Source: Mycolicibacterium monacense
Lineage (GTDB): Bacteria > Actinomycetota > Actinomycetes > Mycobacteriales > Mycobacteriaceae
Direction of reading: 5' to 3'
Length of the DNA stretch: 64,000 bases
Assembly: GCF_010731575.1 (NCBI RefSeq)
Contig: NZ_AP022617.1
Location: forward strand, 62,001-126,000
How positions within the stretch are numbered: position 1 is the first letter of the stretch; every line of letters begins with the position of its first letter. The notes beneath the pieces were generated by a model. It did no database searches and was not told the DNA's origin. It worked only from the letters and a program-made list of their open reading frames with translations. This document shows, one piece after another, positions 23,535 to 30,583 of the stretch. Both the position numbers and the translations under genes were made by a program.

Positions 23535-24233
23535 ATGGCGCTGACGCACGACGAGTTCAACGGTGAGGTGAATGCGTTTGTCGAGGACGTAGCGAAAGCC
23601 GCGACCTGTCTCGTAAGCACTGAATGGGTTCTCGACGCGACGATGGCCGAGGCTGATCGCCTGCGGTCGGTCGTTGATCTGAGGCTGGGCCTACGCGGGT
23701 CGAACGACCATCCGGAGGAGGTACTGGCCGAACTGGCGGCCAACTACAAGCTTTGTGTCGACTCGTACTCGACGCACATCGCGGTTGAGCACTCGTCGTT
23801 CACGCTGAAGGCAAAGCTGGACCGCGCGCCGATCATGCGCTGGGACTACGACCGCAAGCCCAACAACAAGCCGCGCTCGCACGTACAGATCACCGCACAT
23901 CGAGGCGCGTTGTCGCACATTCTGTCTCGGCTCGAACACAAGACACCGCACAGCATCGAGTCGCTGCACGTGCCCCTGGGCGGTGAGCGCTTCCGGCCGT
24001 GCCTGGAGGACGTCGTCGAGTTCCTCATCCGCGACTGCGGGTTCCAGGGCACCGCGAACTGGAAGCAAACCATCCGCGATGGCCGAGCCCGCTGGCGACG
24101 CATTCAGACGCGCGCAGTCGTCCGTGATTCACCAGAGTGCGCTATCGCGGAGCTTGAGGCGCTCGGATACACCGTCAACCCGCCTGCCGAAGGTAAGCGG
24201 GCAGAGCGACTCGAGCGCCTCACTGCTTGGTAA
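23535..24233 (+). CDS. uncharacterised 232-aa protein, second gene of a two-gene unit
   Basis: ATG 23535. Soluble, mixed composition: helical N-terminus (MALTHDEFNGEVNAFVEDVA), a middle with MRWDYDRKPNNKPRSHVQIT and HRGALSHILSRLEH, and a basic end (WKQTIRDGRARWRRIQTR) closing with ALGYTVNPPAE. The pattern of conserved-looking polar residues (RWDYDRK, H-x-Q, SLHVPLGGERFRP) suggests an enzyme or nucleic-acid-binding domain, but none is recognised. Likely co-transcribed with the 62-residue gene. Confidence 0.7.
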   Translation: MALTHDEFNGEVNAFVEDVAKAATCLVSTEWVLDATMAEADRLRSVVDLRLGLRGSNDHPEEVLAELAANYKLCVDSYSTHIAVEHSSFTLKAKLDRAPIMRWDYDRKPNNKPRSHVQITAHRGALSHILSRLEHKTPHSIESLHVPLGGERFRPCLEDVVEFLIRDCGFQGTANWKQTIRDGRARWRRIQTRAVVRDSPECAIAELEALGYTVNPPAEGKRAERLERLTAW

Positions 24234-24400
24234 GCCGCAGTTCGGATGTCTCAGCCGAGCGACCTTGCCTTTCGACAATGGTGTCGAATTTCGAGCAACG
24301 CGCGCCGCAGACGTCTGCGCGAGTTTGTCGGGATGCCGCCTTAAAGTTTGCAGGCGTGCCGTAAGTTAATCGGCACAGCTAACGATCTGGGGGGATCTCG

Positions 24401-25003
24401 ATGCGCGGATTCGCAGTCGTCGACAGGCAAGCAGCAGCGGATCAAACCGTCATCTGGTTGACGGGCCACCTCGAAGGTGTGCGCGTAGGGCACACGAACG
24501 CTGTCGTCATTCCCGGCGACGACGACCGGCACGGCGCAACAGTCTGGAACCTCACCGCGGACCGAGCCATTGTCCTAACCCATGGGTCGGCTCCGCCATG
24601 GTCTTTCAGGCAGACGCTCACTCCAGACGCGTTCGAAGACCTCATCGACGAGACGGCTGCTTTCCAGCGGCGCATAGCCGATGCGGTTACGCGATATGCC
24701 TCCGAAGCCAGAAATCGGAACCTCGTGACGCCTGAGTTCTCTAGCCACCCCCCGCCTGGATGCTGACGAGCGAGACGAACCTGCATACCGGGCACTATCT
24801 GTCGCCACTACGCGAGGGATGCTTGGTCGGCGTGGCTCGTCACTGACGAGCAGCGTGTGCGCCGAACGATCAACCCTCGCACGGGTACAACTCCATGGAT
24901 CCTGCCTGACGAGCGGGGAAGCCCAACTCTTGCAGAGTTCCCTCCGGAATTCTCGCGACTTGTAAAGCCGGAGCCGCTGGTCAAGCCCGAATGGGTGGCG
25001 TGA
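24401..25003 (+). pseudogene. island gene interrupted by frameshifts
   Basis: ATG 24401 (GGGGGGATC upstream) gives 121 residues (MRGFAVVDRQAAADQTVIWL...) ending shortly after a C6 run at 24748-24753. Skipping one C continues as RLDADERDEPAYRALSVATT; a second shift near 24800 returns to RDAWSAWLVTDEQRVRRTIN and PWILPDERGSPTLAEFPPEF, stopping at TGA 25001-25003, which overlaps the ATG of the exonuclease gene. Together about 200 codons of coupled coding sequence. Function unknown. The truncated 121-residue product could still be made. Confidence 0.55.
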
Positions 25004-26124
25004 TGCTGGACTATGTTGCGCTCGACTTCGAGACGGCGAACTCTTATCGAGGCTCGCCCTGCGCGGTCGGTCTAGTCTGCGTCCGGAACGGTGTTCCCGT
25101 AGCCGAACGCCGCTGGCTGATGCGTCCGCCCGAAGGCGCTGATCACTTCGATGCGTTCAACACCATTGTTCACGGGATCTCTGCGGACATGGTGGCTAAT
25201 GAACCACGTTGGAAGGACCTTCTGCCGACGATCACCGACTTTATCGGTGATGATGTCATGGTCGCCCACAATGCTGGCTTCGATATTGGCGTCATCCGCT
25301 ACGCGTGCGCGGTTGACAATATTGAATGGCCGGAGCTGCGATTCCTTTGCACTATGGTTCTTGCGCGCCGCGCGCTCTCTTTGCCGTCCTACGGCTTGCC
25401 ATTTGTCGTTGATGCGTTCGGCTCGACTTTCGCCGATCATCATGACGCGCTCGCGGATGCTGGGGGCGTAACAGATGTCATCCGCGGCCTCGCCTGCGCG
25501 AACCAGATCGACGACCTCGACGCGCTCGCCCGGTCGGTCGGTGTCTGCATCGGTCAAATGCGTGCCGGCACTTACAGGGGCAGCCTTGCAACCCTGAGCG
25601 GCGGCGGTTCGCGGCTCATTCAATGCGAGCTGAACTCCGACGCTGACTCGGAGGGCTACTTGTACGGGCGTGTTGTGGTGTTCACGGGAACGTTGCTGTC
25701 GATGACTCGACAGATTGCCTGGGACGAGTGGTCTCGCGTTGGAGCAATTGCCGAGAGGTCAACAACCAAGCGCACGAATGTACTAGTGGTGAGCGACGTC
25801 AACCCAGCAGTGCTACGCCCCGGATCGAACCTGACCGAGAAGGCTCGCAGAGCCTTCGAACTGCAAGACCTCGGACAAGACATCGAAGTCATGACGGAAG
25901 ACGACTTTCTACGGTGTCTCGAGGGCAAGCCGCTGGTCAGCGCCGATGCGGTCGTGCAGCCGGTTGCGGAGGGTCAGCAGGAAGGCGGCACGGGAAACGT
26001 TATCCCGGGTCGCCTCCGCAAGGTGGCCCTAGCTGAGCGCCCGGTGCCAGAACCCCCCGAAGCCGCCTACGCCTCCTCGACCGCTACGGCGAGAGCGCGT
26101 CGTCACGACAGACCAGCTCTGTAG
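25003..26124 (+). CDS. DEDDh 3'-5' exonuclease with BRCT domain
   Basis: 373 residues from ATG 25003 (an in-frame ATG at 24991 adds four). Exonuclease domain (about 1-165): Asp/Glu in YVALDFETAN, Asp in VAHNAGFDIGV, His and Asp in HHDALADAGG, the DEDDh set of the DnaQ family. BRCT domain (about 218-305): GRVVVFTGTLLSMTRQIAWD through GSNLTEKARRAFELQ. Likely trims DNA at repair or replication intermediates. The last 25 residues are poor in character because the frame probably shifts at a C6 run (26053-26058); see the next entry. Confidence 0.85.
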   Translation: MLDYVALDFETANSYRGSPCAVGLVCVRNGVPVAERRWLMRPPEGADHFDAFNTIVHGISADMVANEPRWKDLLPTITDFIGDDVMVAHNAGFDIGVIRYACAVDNIEWPELRFLCTMVLARRALSLPSYGLPFVVDAFGSTFADHHDALADAGGVTDVIRGLACANQIDDLDALARSVGVCIGQMRAGTYRGSLATLSGGGSRLIQCELNSDADSEGYLYGRVVVFTGTLLSMTRQIAWDEWSRVGAIAERSTTKRTNVLVVSDVNPAVLRPGSNLTEKARRAFELQDLGQDIEVMTEDDFLRCLEGKPLVSADAVVQPVAEGQQEGGTGNVIPGRLRKVALAERPVPEPPEAAYASSTATARARRHDRPAL

Positions 26125-26584
26125 CTTCACGGGATGTTCAAGCATCGCAGCCTTCAGAACGCGATCGAAGCCGACCTGGTGCGACGAACACATAGCGGAG
26201 CTGCAGTGGCAAGGTGGAGTCAAACCGCTCGAAGCCTTCAGCCATCCGAATGACTGGCAGCTGACAGAATGTCTAATCTGCACTGTTCAGGCGCACTATC
26301 GGTTCGCATACACGCTCGAAAAGAATCGCTACGGTGAGCCGACCTGTCGAGCGTGTTTCTGGCGCAACTGGGCGGCCGAAGCGAGATAGCATCAAGGTGA
26401 GTGGGCTCGGCTGGACCCCGTGCAGTTCGAGGAAGCAGAGGCATTCGCTAAGGAACGCGGGCCGGACTATCTCGGGCCGTTGACTGCCCCGTCGCTACCT
26501 GACGCTCCGCACCACATTCGATGTCGCCGATGCGGAAAGGTCAGCGCGGCGCGGTTAGGTGACTTTGTATGCAGCTGCAATTGA
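26053..26584 (+). pseudogene. detached zinc-binding tail of the exonuclease-BRCT gene
   Basis: If one C of the run at 26053-26058 is skipped, the exonuclease frame continues through its present stop as TTDQLCSFTGCSSIAAF, KPTWCDEHIAELQWQGG, CLICTVQAHYRFAY and TCRACFWRNWAAEAR to TAG 26387-26389; beyond that stop the same frame gives DPVQFEEAEAFAKERGPDY and IRCRRCGKVSAAR, ending TGA 26582-26584. Repeated Cys pairs indicate two or three zinc ribbons. No start codon opens this part by itself, apart from GTG 26420 for the last 54 codons. Read as the original C-terminus of one protein of about 525 residues. Confidence 0.55.
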
Positions 26585-26737
26585 CGGCTGCTGCATTGGC
26601 GATTCCGCGGTCAGCCGAGTCGGATTTTACCTTTGTGGCGTCGAGCAACTCCGTGGCTCAGTTTAGAGTCGGCGCGATCCGACCATAGCCCTCTGATCTC
26701 CAGTGAACGAGTTGCTGGCGTTGGGGCAACGCGCTGT

Positions 26738-26759
26738 CCAGTACGCAGCCAGTACGCAG
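26738..26759 (+). repeat. tandem 11-bp repeat near attR
   Basis: CCAGTACGCAG occurs twice in tandem (26738-26748, 26749-26759) and once near the other end of the island (17118-17128), in the same orientation. Possible integrase arm-type binding sites; the left copy overlaps the integrase remnant. Confidence 0.45.
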
Positions 26760-26860
26760 CAGGATTAGCGACGGCTTTTCGGCGTCAACGAAACCAACCC
26801 TCTGAGCAGGCAGTTGTTGACGCCTTCAACACAGCTTGACGTCGCAAACGCCGAGATAGC

Positions 26861-26907
26861 CTCGTTCGCATCGAGTAGGTCAGGGGTTCGATTCCCCTTA
26901 GCTCCAC
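26861..26907 (+). repeat. attR, 47-bp direct repeat
   Basis: Perfect copy of 17016-17062. It lacks the tRNA 5' half (no acceptor or D arm upstream), so it is not a second functional tRNA. It marks the right end of the island. Confidence 0.93.
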
Positions 26908-27101
26908 TTCACAGGCGCTTCGGCGACCGTTCATCGGCCCCGTCACATCGACTTCATCTCGATGCCGGAATCCGACCCCTGAAATTCACAGAATCTGCTA
27001 CGTCCGTGCAGGTGCGGGGTACTCCCTTCCCTGATAATCTTCGTCAGCGCGCTTGACGTCAACAGGTCCGGGAGCTGATCCCGCAGAGAAAGGGGTGGCA
27101 G

Positions 27102-27479
27102 ATGGCCGAACACGCCGAAGCCCTCGTCCGCAAAACGAAGAAGCTGGGCATCATGGGATTCGGTGCGGTCGCCGTCACCGGAGCCTTCTTGGCGTTCGGA
27201 GCCGGAACCGCAGGCGCCGACGTCGAGGACGTCGAGGGTGATCCCGCGGCGCCGTCCGCGTTCCCCGTCGCCGAAGACGGCATCCGCGTCGCCGATCCCG
27301 GCGTCGTGAACGCCGGTGCCTCCGAGGTGCGCGCGGCCGACATCGGCGCACCGCTGCCGCCGGCCGGCGGTGAGTCGAAGGACTCGCTGCGCGCCGTGCC
27401 GTCCATCACCGGCGGAATCGGTCAGTACATCGACTTCGGTCCGTTCGGCGGTGCCGGCGCACCGATCTGGGACTGGTAA
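27102..27479 (+). CDS. small secreted protein, unknown function
   Basis: 125 residues with RBS AAAGGGG 9 nt before ATG 27102. After a basic start (MAEHAEALVRKTKKLG) comes a signal peptide (IMGFGAVAVTGAFLAFGAGT) with likely cleavage after AGA near residue 39. The exported part is acidic, then Gly/Pro-rich, ending GGIGQYIDFGPFGGAGAPIW. No cysteine. First host gene after the island; a strong terminator follows. Confidence 0.7.
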   Translation: MAEHAEALVRKTKKLGIMGFGAVAVTGAFLAFGAGTAGADVEDVEGDPAAPSAFPVAEDGIRVADPGVVNAGASEVRAADIGAPLPPAGGESKDSLRAVPSITGGIGQYIDFGPFGGAGAPIWDW

Positions 27480-27510
27480 CCCCGGCCCAGCCGCTCTGCA
27501 TCAACGAACA

Positions 27511-27548
27511 GCGCCCGGTTCCGTTTCGACGGACACCGGGCGCTTTTC
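27511..27548 (+). terminator. intrinsic terminator after the secreted protein
   Basis: GCGCCCGGT (27511-27519) pairs with ACCGGGCGC (27535-27543), with a further CCG/CGG inside the loop, followed by TTTTC. Confidence 0.8.
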
Positions 27549-27615
27549 GTTGTCCGCAAGACGTCACCGGACCTTTCCTTGTCGGGCTCGGCGGATTCGC
27601 CGTAGCCTCGGAGCC

Positions 27616-28614
27616 ATGGCCGGTGTGACTGCCGCCCGCGCGGATGAGCTCGCGGCGCTGGACTTCTTCGCCGGAAGCTCCACCGAGAACCTGGAGCCGT
27701 TGGCGGCTCAGCTGCGGCCGCTGAGCGCGGCGCCCGGGGAGATCCTGATGCGCCAGGGCGAACAGGCGGTGTCGTTCCTGCTGATCGGCGCGGGCCGGGT
27801 CCAGGTGAGCCATACCGGTGCCGAAGGTCTGCACGCGGTCGTCGACGTCCACCACGGCATGATCGTCGGCGAGATCGCCCTGATGCGCGATGCCCCGCGC
27901 ACCGCGACGGTCATCGCGCTCGACCAGGTGACCGGCTGGGTCGGTACCGACGACGCGTTCGCCACCATGCTCGAAGTCCCGGGCATGATGGACAAGCTCG
28001 TCCGCCTCGCCCGCCAACGCCTCGCGGCGTTCGTCGCGCCGATTCCGCTCACGGTGCGTGACGGCACCGAACTGTTCATCCGGCCCGTCCTGCCCGGCGA
28101 CAACGAACGGACGATCAACGGTCCGGTCGAATTCTCCAGCGAAACGCTCTACCGGCGGTTCCAATCCGCCCGCAAGCCCACACCGCGGCTGATGGCCTAC
28201 CTGTTCGAGGTCGACTACGCCGATCACTTCGTCTGGGTGATGACCGACGGCGCCCATGGACCGGTCGTCGCCGATGCGCGGTTCGTCCGCGACGAGGGCG
28301 ACCCCACCACCGCGGAGGTGGCGTTCACCGTGGGCGACGACTATCAGGGCCGCGGTATCGGCACGGTCCTGATGTACGCGCTCGTCGTCGCGGCGAGCTA
28401 TGACGGTGTCCGCCGGTTCACCGCCCGCGTGCTGACCGACAATTACGCGATGCGCAGGATCCTGGACAAGTTCGGGGCGCACTGGGAGCGCGACGATCTC
28501 GGCGTGGTGACCACCACCGTCGATGTGCCCGACCCGGCCACGCTGCCGTTCCCGCCGGAACTCACCGGCCGGATCCGCGACGTCACCCGCCAGGTCATCC
28601 GGGCCGTCGGCTGA
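27616..28614 (+). CDS. cAMP-dependent protein lysine acetyltransferase
   Basis: 332 residues. An N-terminal cyclic-nucleotide domain (about 20-135) with GEILMRQGEQAVSFLLIGAG and phosphate-binding GEIALMRDAPRTATV, fused to a GNAT domain (about 150-325) with acetyl-CoA loop GDDYQGRGIGTVLMY. This is the mycobacterial KATmt/Rv0998 type, in which cAMP relieves autoinhibition and targets such as acetyl-CoA synthetase are acetylated. ATG 27616 gives the family length. Its stop overlaps the start of the next gene. Confidence 0.93.
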   Translation: MAGVTAARADELAALDFFAGSSTENLEPLAAQLRPLSAAPGEILMRQGEQAVSFLLIGAGRVQVSHTGAEGLHAVVDVHHGMIVGEIALMRDAPRTATVIALDQVTGWVGTDDAFATMLEVPGMMDKLVRLARQRLAAFVAPIPLTVRDGTELFIRPVLPGDNERTINGPVEFSSETLYRRFQSARKPTPRLMAYLFEVDYADHFVWVMTDGAHGPVVADARFVRDEGDPTTAEVAFTVGDDYQGRGIGTVLMYALVVAASYDGVRRFTARVLTDNYAMRRILDKFGAHWERDDLGVVTTTVDVPDPATLPFPPELTGRIRDVTRQVIRAVG

Positions 28615-29438
28615 TGGGGCGGCCGCCGCTGAACAAGGACACCCGGCTGTGCATCTCGCTGGCCGGGCGACCCAGCAACATCGGCACCCGGTTCCACAAC
28701 CACCTCTACGAGGTCCTCGGGCTGGACTTCCTCTACAAGGCGTTCACCACCACCGACATCGGCGCGGCCATCGGCGGCGTACGGGCGCTGGGCATCCGCG
28801 GGTGTTCGGTGTCGATGCCGTTCAAACAGGACGTACTCGACCTCGTCGACGAGGTCGAGCCGTCCGCGCGAATCATCAACGCCGTCAACACGATTGTGAA
28901 CGACGACGGGCATCTCACCGCGTCGAACACCGATTACCTGGCCGTGCAACGCCTCATCGACCAGTACGGCCTGGAACCCGATCGCTCGGTGATGGTCCTG
29001 GGCAGCGGAGGCATGGCGTCCGCGGTCGGCGCGGCCTTCCGCGACCGCGGCTTCGCGACGGGGACGGTGGTGGCACGCAACGAAACCACCGGGCGTGCCC
29101 TGGCCGAGCGCCTCGGCTACGACTACGCCGCCGAGGTCGGATCGCGGTCCGCCGAGGTGATCGTCAACGTCACGCCCATCGGGATGGCCGGCGGTCCCGA
29201 AGAGCGGCAGCAGGCGTTCGACGCCGACACGATCGCGCAGGCGCACACCGTATTCGACGTCGTCGCGACGCCCGCCGAGACGCCGCTGATCACCGCCGCG
29301 CGCCAGGCAGGGGTCGCGGTGATCACCGGTGCGGAGGTGGTGGCACTGCAGGCCGCGGAGCAGTTCGAGCGCTACACCGGGGTGCGGCCGACGCCGGAGC
29401 AGGTCGCCGAGGCGTCGGCGATATCCCGCCGGGACTGA
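28614..29438 (+). CDS. shikimate dehydrogenase-like protein
   Basis: 274 residues. AroE fold: substrate domain with RLCISLAGRPSNIGT, catalytic Lys in SVSMPFKQDV, Asp in NTDYLAVQ; NADP domain with VLGSGGMASAV and VNVTPIGMAGG. The usual SxS substrate motif is replaced (SLAGRPSN), so quinate or another substrate is possible and this need not be the main AroE. ATG 28614 overlaps the acetyltransferase stop (TGATG), implying one operon and perhaps metabolic control by cAMP-dependent acetylation. Confidence 0.85.
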   Translation: MGRPPLNKDTRLCISLAGRPSNIGTRFHNHLYEVLGLDFLYKAFTTTDIGAAIGGVRALGIRGCSVSMPFKQDVLDLVDEVEPSARIINAVNTIVNDDGHLTASNTDYLAVQRLIDQYGLEPDRSVMVLGSGGMASAVGAAFRDRGFATGTVVARNETTGRALAERLGYDYAAEVGSRSAEVIVNVTPIGMAGGPEERQQAFDADTIAQAHTVFDVVATPAETPLITAARQAGVAVITGAEVVALQAAEQFERYTGVRPTPEQVAEASAISRRD

Positions 29439-29444
29439 CCGGTC

Positions 29445-30149
29445 TCAGGGCGTGATCTTCGCCTGTTCGTCGATCGCCGCCGTGGCGTCCATCAGCGGCC
29501 CGATCTGATCCTCGCGACCGTCGGCGTTGATCTGCAGCACGTACAGGCCACCGTCGCCCGGAATCACGACGGTCTTCTGCGCGATCATGCGCTTGGCGCC
29601 GTCGCGGGTGTAGGCGCCGCCGATCTGATATGCGGCGAAGCCGCTGAGTTCGCTCTCGCTCCCGTCGCCGAGGTTCTCGTAGCCGGGCAGGTTCTTGATC
29701 TCGTTCGGGGCGAACTCCAGGATCTTCGCCGGGTCGGCGGGACCGGTGAGCTTCGACATCAGGGCGATGATCGTCGGCGGGTCCTCGGCCATCGCTGGGT
29801 CCGCGAAAATCATTGCGCTGTAAGACCATTCGGGCGCGCGGTCACCGGCGTCCTGCCATCCGGGTGGCAGCGGCAGGTCGACCGTCGGCGCGCCGGGAGC
29901 ACCGCGCTTGACCGGCGCCTCCTCGATCTTGTTGTCGCGGATGTAGTCCACGATCGTGTAGGCGGGCCCCGGGGGCTGCTCCGGTGCGGTGGACTCTGCG
30001 GCGGCCGGCGTCTGCGGGGCGCTGGTCGAGGTCTGCTCGCTTGTGCCCGTCTCCTCGGAGGATGACGAATCGGAACCGCATCCGGCGAGCGTGATGCCGA
30101 GCGTGACGGCGAGGGCTGTGACGCCGCCTACCCGCAGTGACGTTGCCAT
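29445..30149 (-). CDS. LpqN/LpqT-family lipoprotein
   Basis: 234 residues from ATG 30149 (GGGAGAGAC upstream; the open frame extends 7 codons further). Lipobox ITLAGC with Cys near residue 24, a Ser/Thr/Pro-rich spacer, then a globular domain beginning YTIVDYIRDNKIEEAPV and a PPGWQ block shared with lpqT at the right end of this window. Cell-envelope protein of unknown function. Convergent with the shikimate-dehydrogenase-like gene. Confidence 0.85.
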   Translation of the reverse strand: MATSLRVGGVTALAVTLGITLAGCGSDSSSSEETGTSEQTSTSAPQTPAAAESTAPEQPPGPAYTIVDYIRDNKIEEAPVKRGAPGAPTVDLPLPPGWQDAGDRAPEWSYSAMIFADPAMAEDPPTIIALMSKLTGPADPAKILEFAPNEIKNLPGYENLGDGSESELSGFAAYQIGGAYTRDGAKRMIAQKTVVIPGDGGLYVLQINADGREDQIGPLMDATAAIDEQAKITP

Positions 30150-30583
30150 GGCGGTCTCTCCCTCGATCAAGAAAAGTCGGATCGAGCCTACGGCCCGGAC
30201 GCATCTGGCACTAGACGCAACGCCGCCATTTCAGATGGTGCGGCATCGGATTGCTGCTTGTCCCCGCAGCGCATTTCCTACGGGTTTGCGCAGCGTGAAC
30301 GGCTTCGCGTCGAGTGTACTGCTTGTTCCCGCAATCAGATTGGTTGCATGAACAATTAGATTCTAAGGTTTGCTGAGACGTAAAAACGTTGATAGGGCAA
30401 CGGTCGATGATTGACTGAGGAATTACTCGAAAATTCGCGCTCGGAGAACCTCGACTGGTTCGCCTCGCACCGGCAAAATTCCTGTGAGCTGCTGATAAGA
30501 GATTGCAGACGATTGTCTGTCGGCGCGACAGCTATCGGAAATGTCATCTCGGCAGATCTGGGGATATCGGAGGGGTTCTTTTC
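30150..30583 (+). other. 434-bp intergenic region, AT-rich for this genome
   Basis: No gene accepted. Two near-identical 14-mers, TGCTTGTCCCCGCA (30255-30268) and TGCTTGTTCCCGCA (30320-30333), lie 65 bp apart and may be regulator sites. The right half up to the PE-PPE gene is unusually AT-rich and ends in GGAGGGG, the Shine-Dalgarno of that gene. Confidence 0.5.

Larger units (their letters stand above)
17016..26907 (+). mobile_element. genomic island integrated at tRNA-Ala
   Basis: About 9.8 kb between two perfect 47-bp copies of the tRNA 3' half. Contents: tyrosine-integrase fragment, frameshifted phage capsid gene, another phage-like frame, an IS256-family element, and cargo of unknown function. 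Base composition is lower in GC than the flanks, especially 20300-22600. Integrase and capsid are broken, so the island is probably immobile now. Both flanks resume conserved mycobacterial genes. Confidence 0.9.

Noticed and set aside
26861..26933. Second tRNA-Ala gene
   Set aside because: Only the 3' half (from the anticodon stem) is present; the upstream bases cannot form acceptor or D arms. It is attR.
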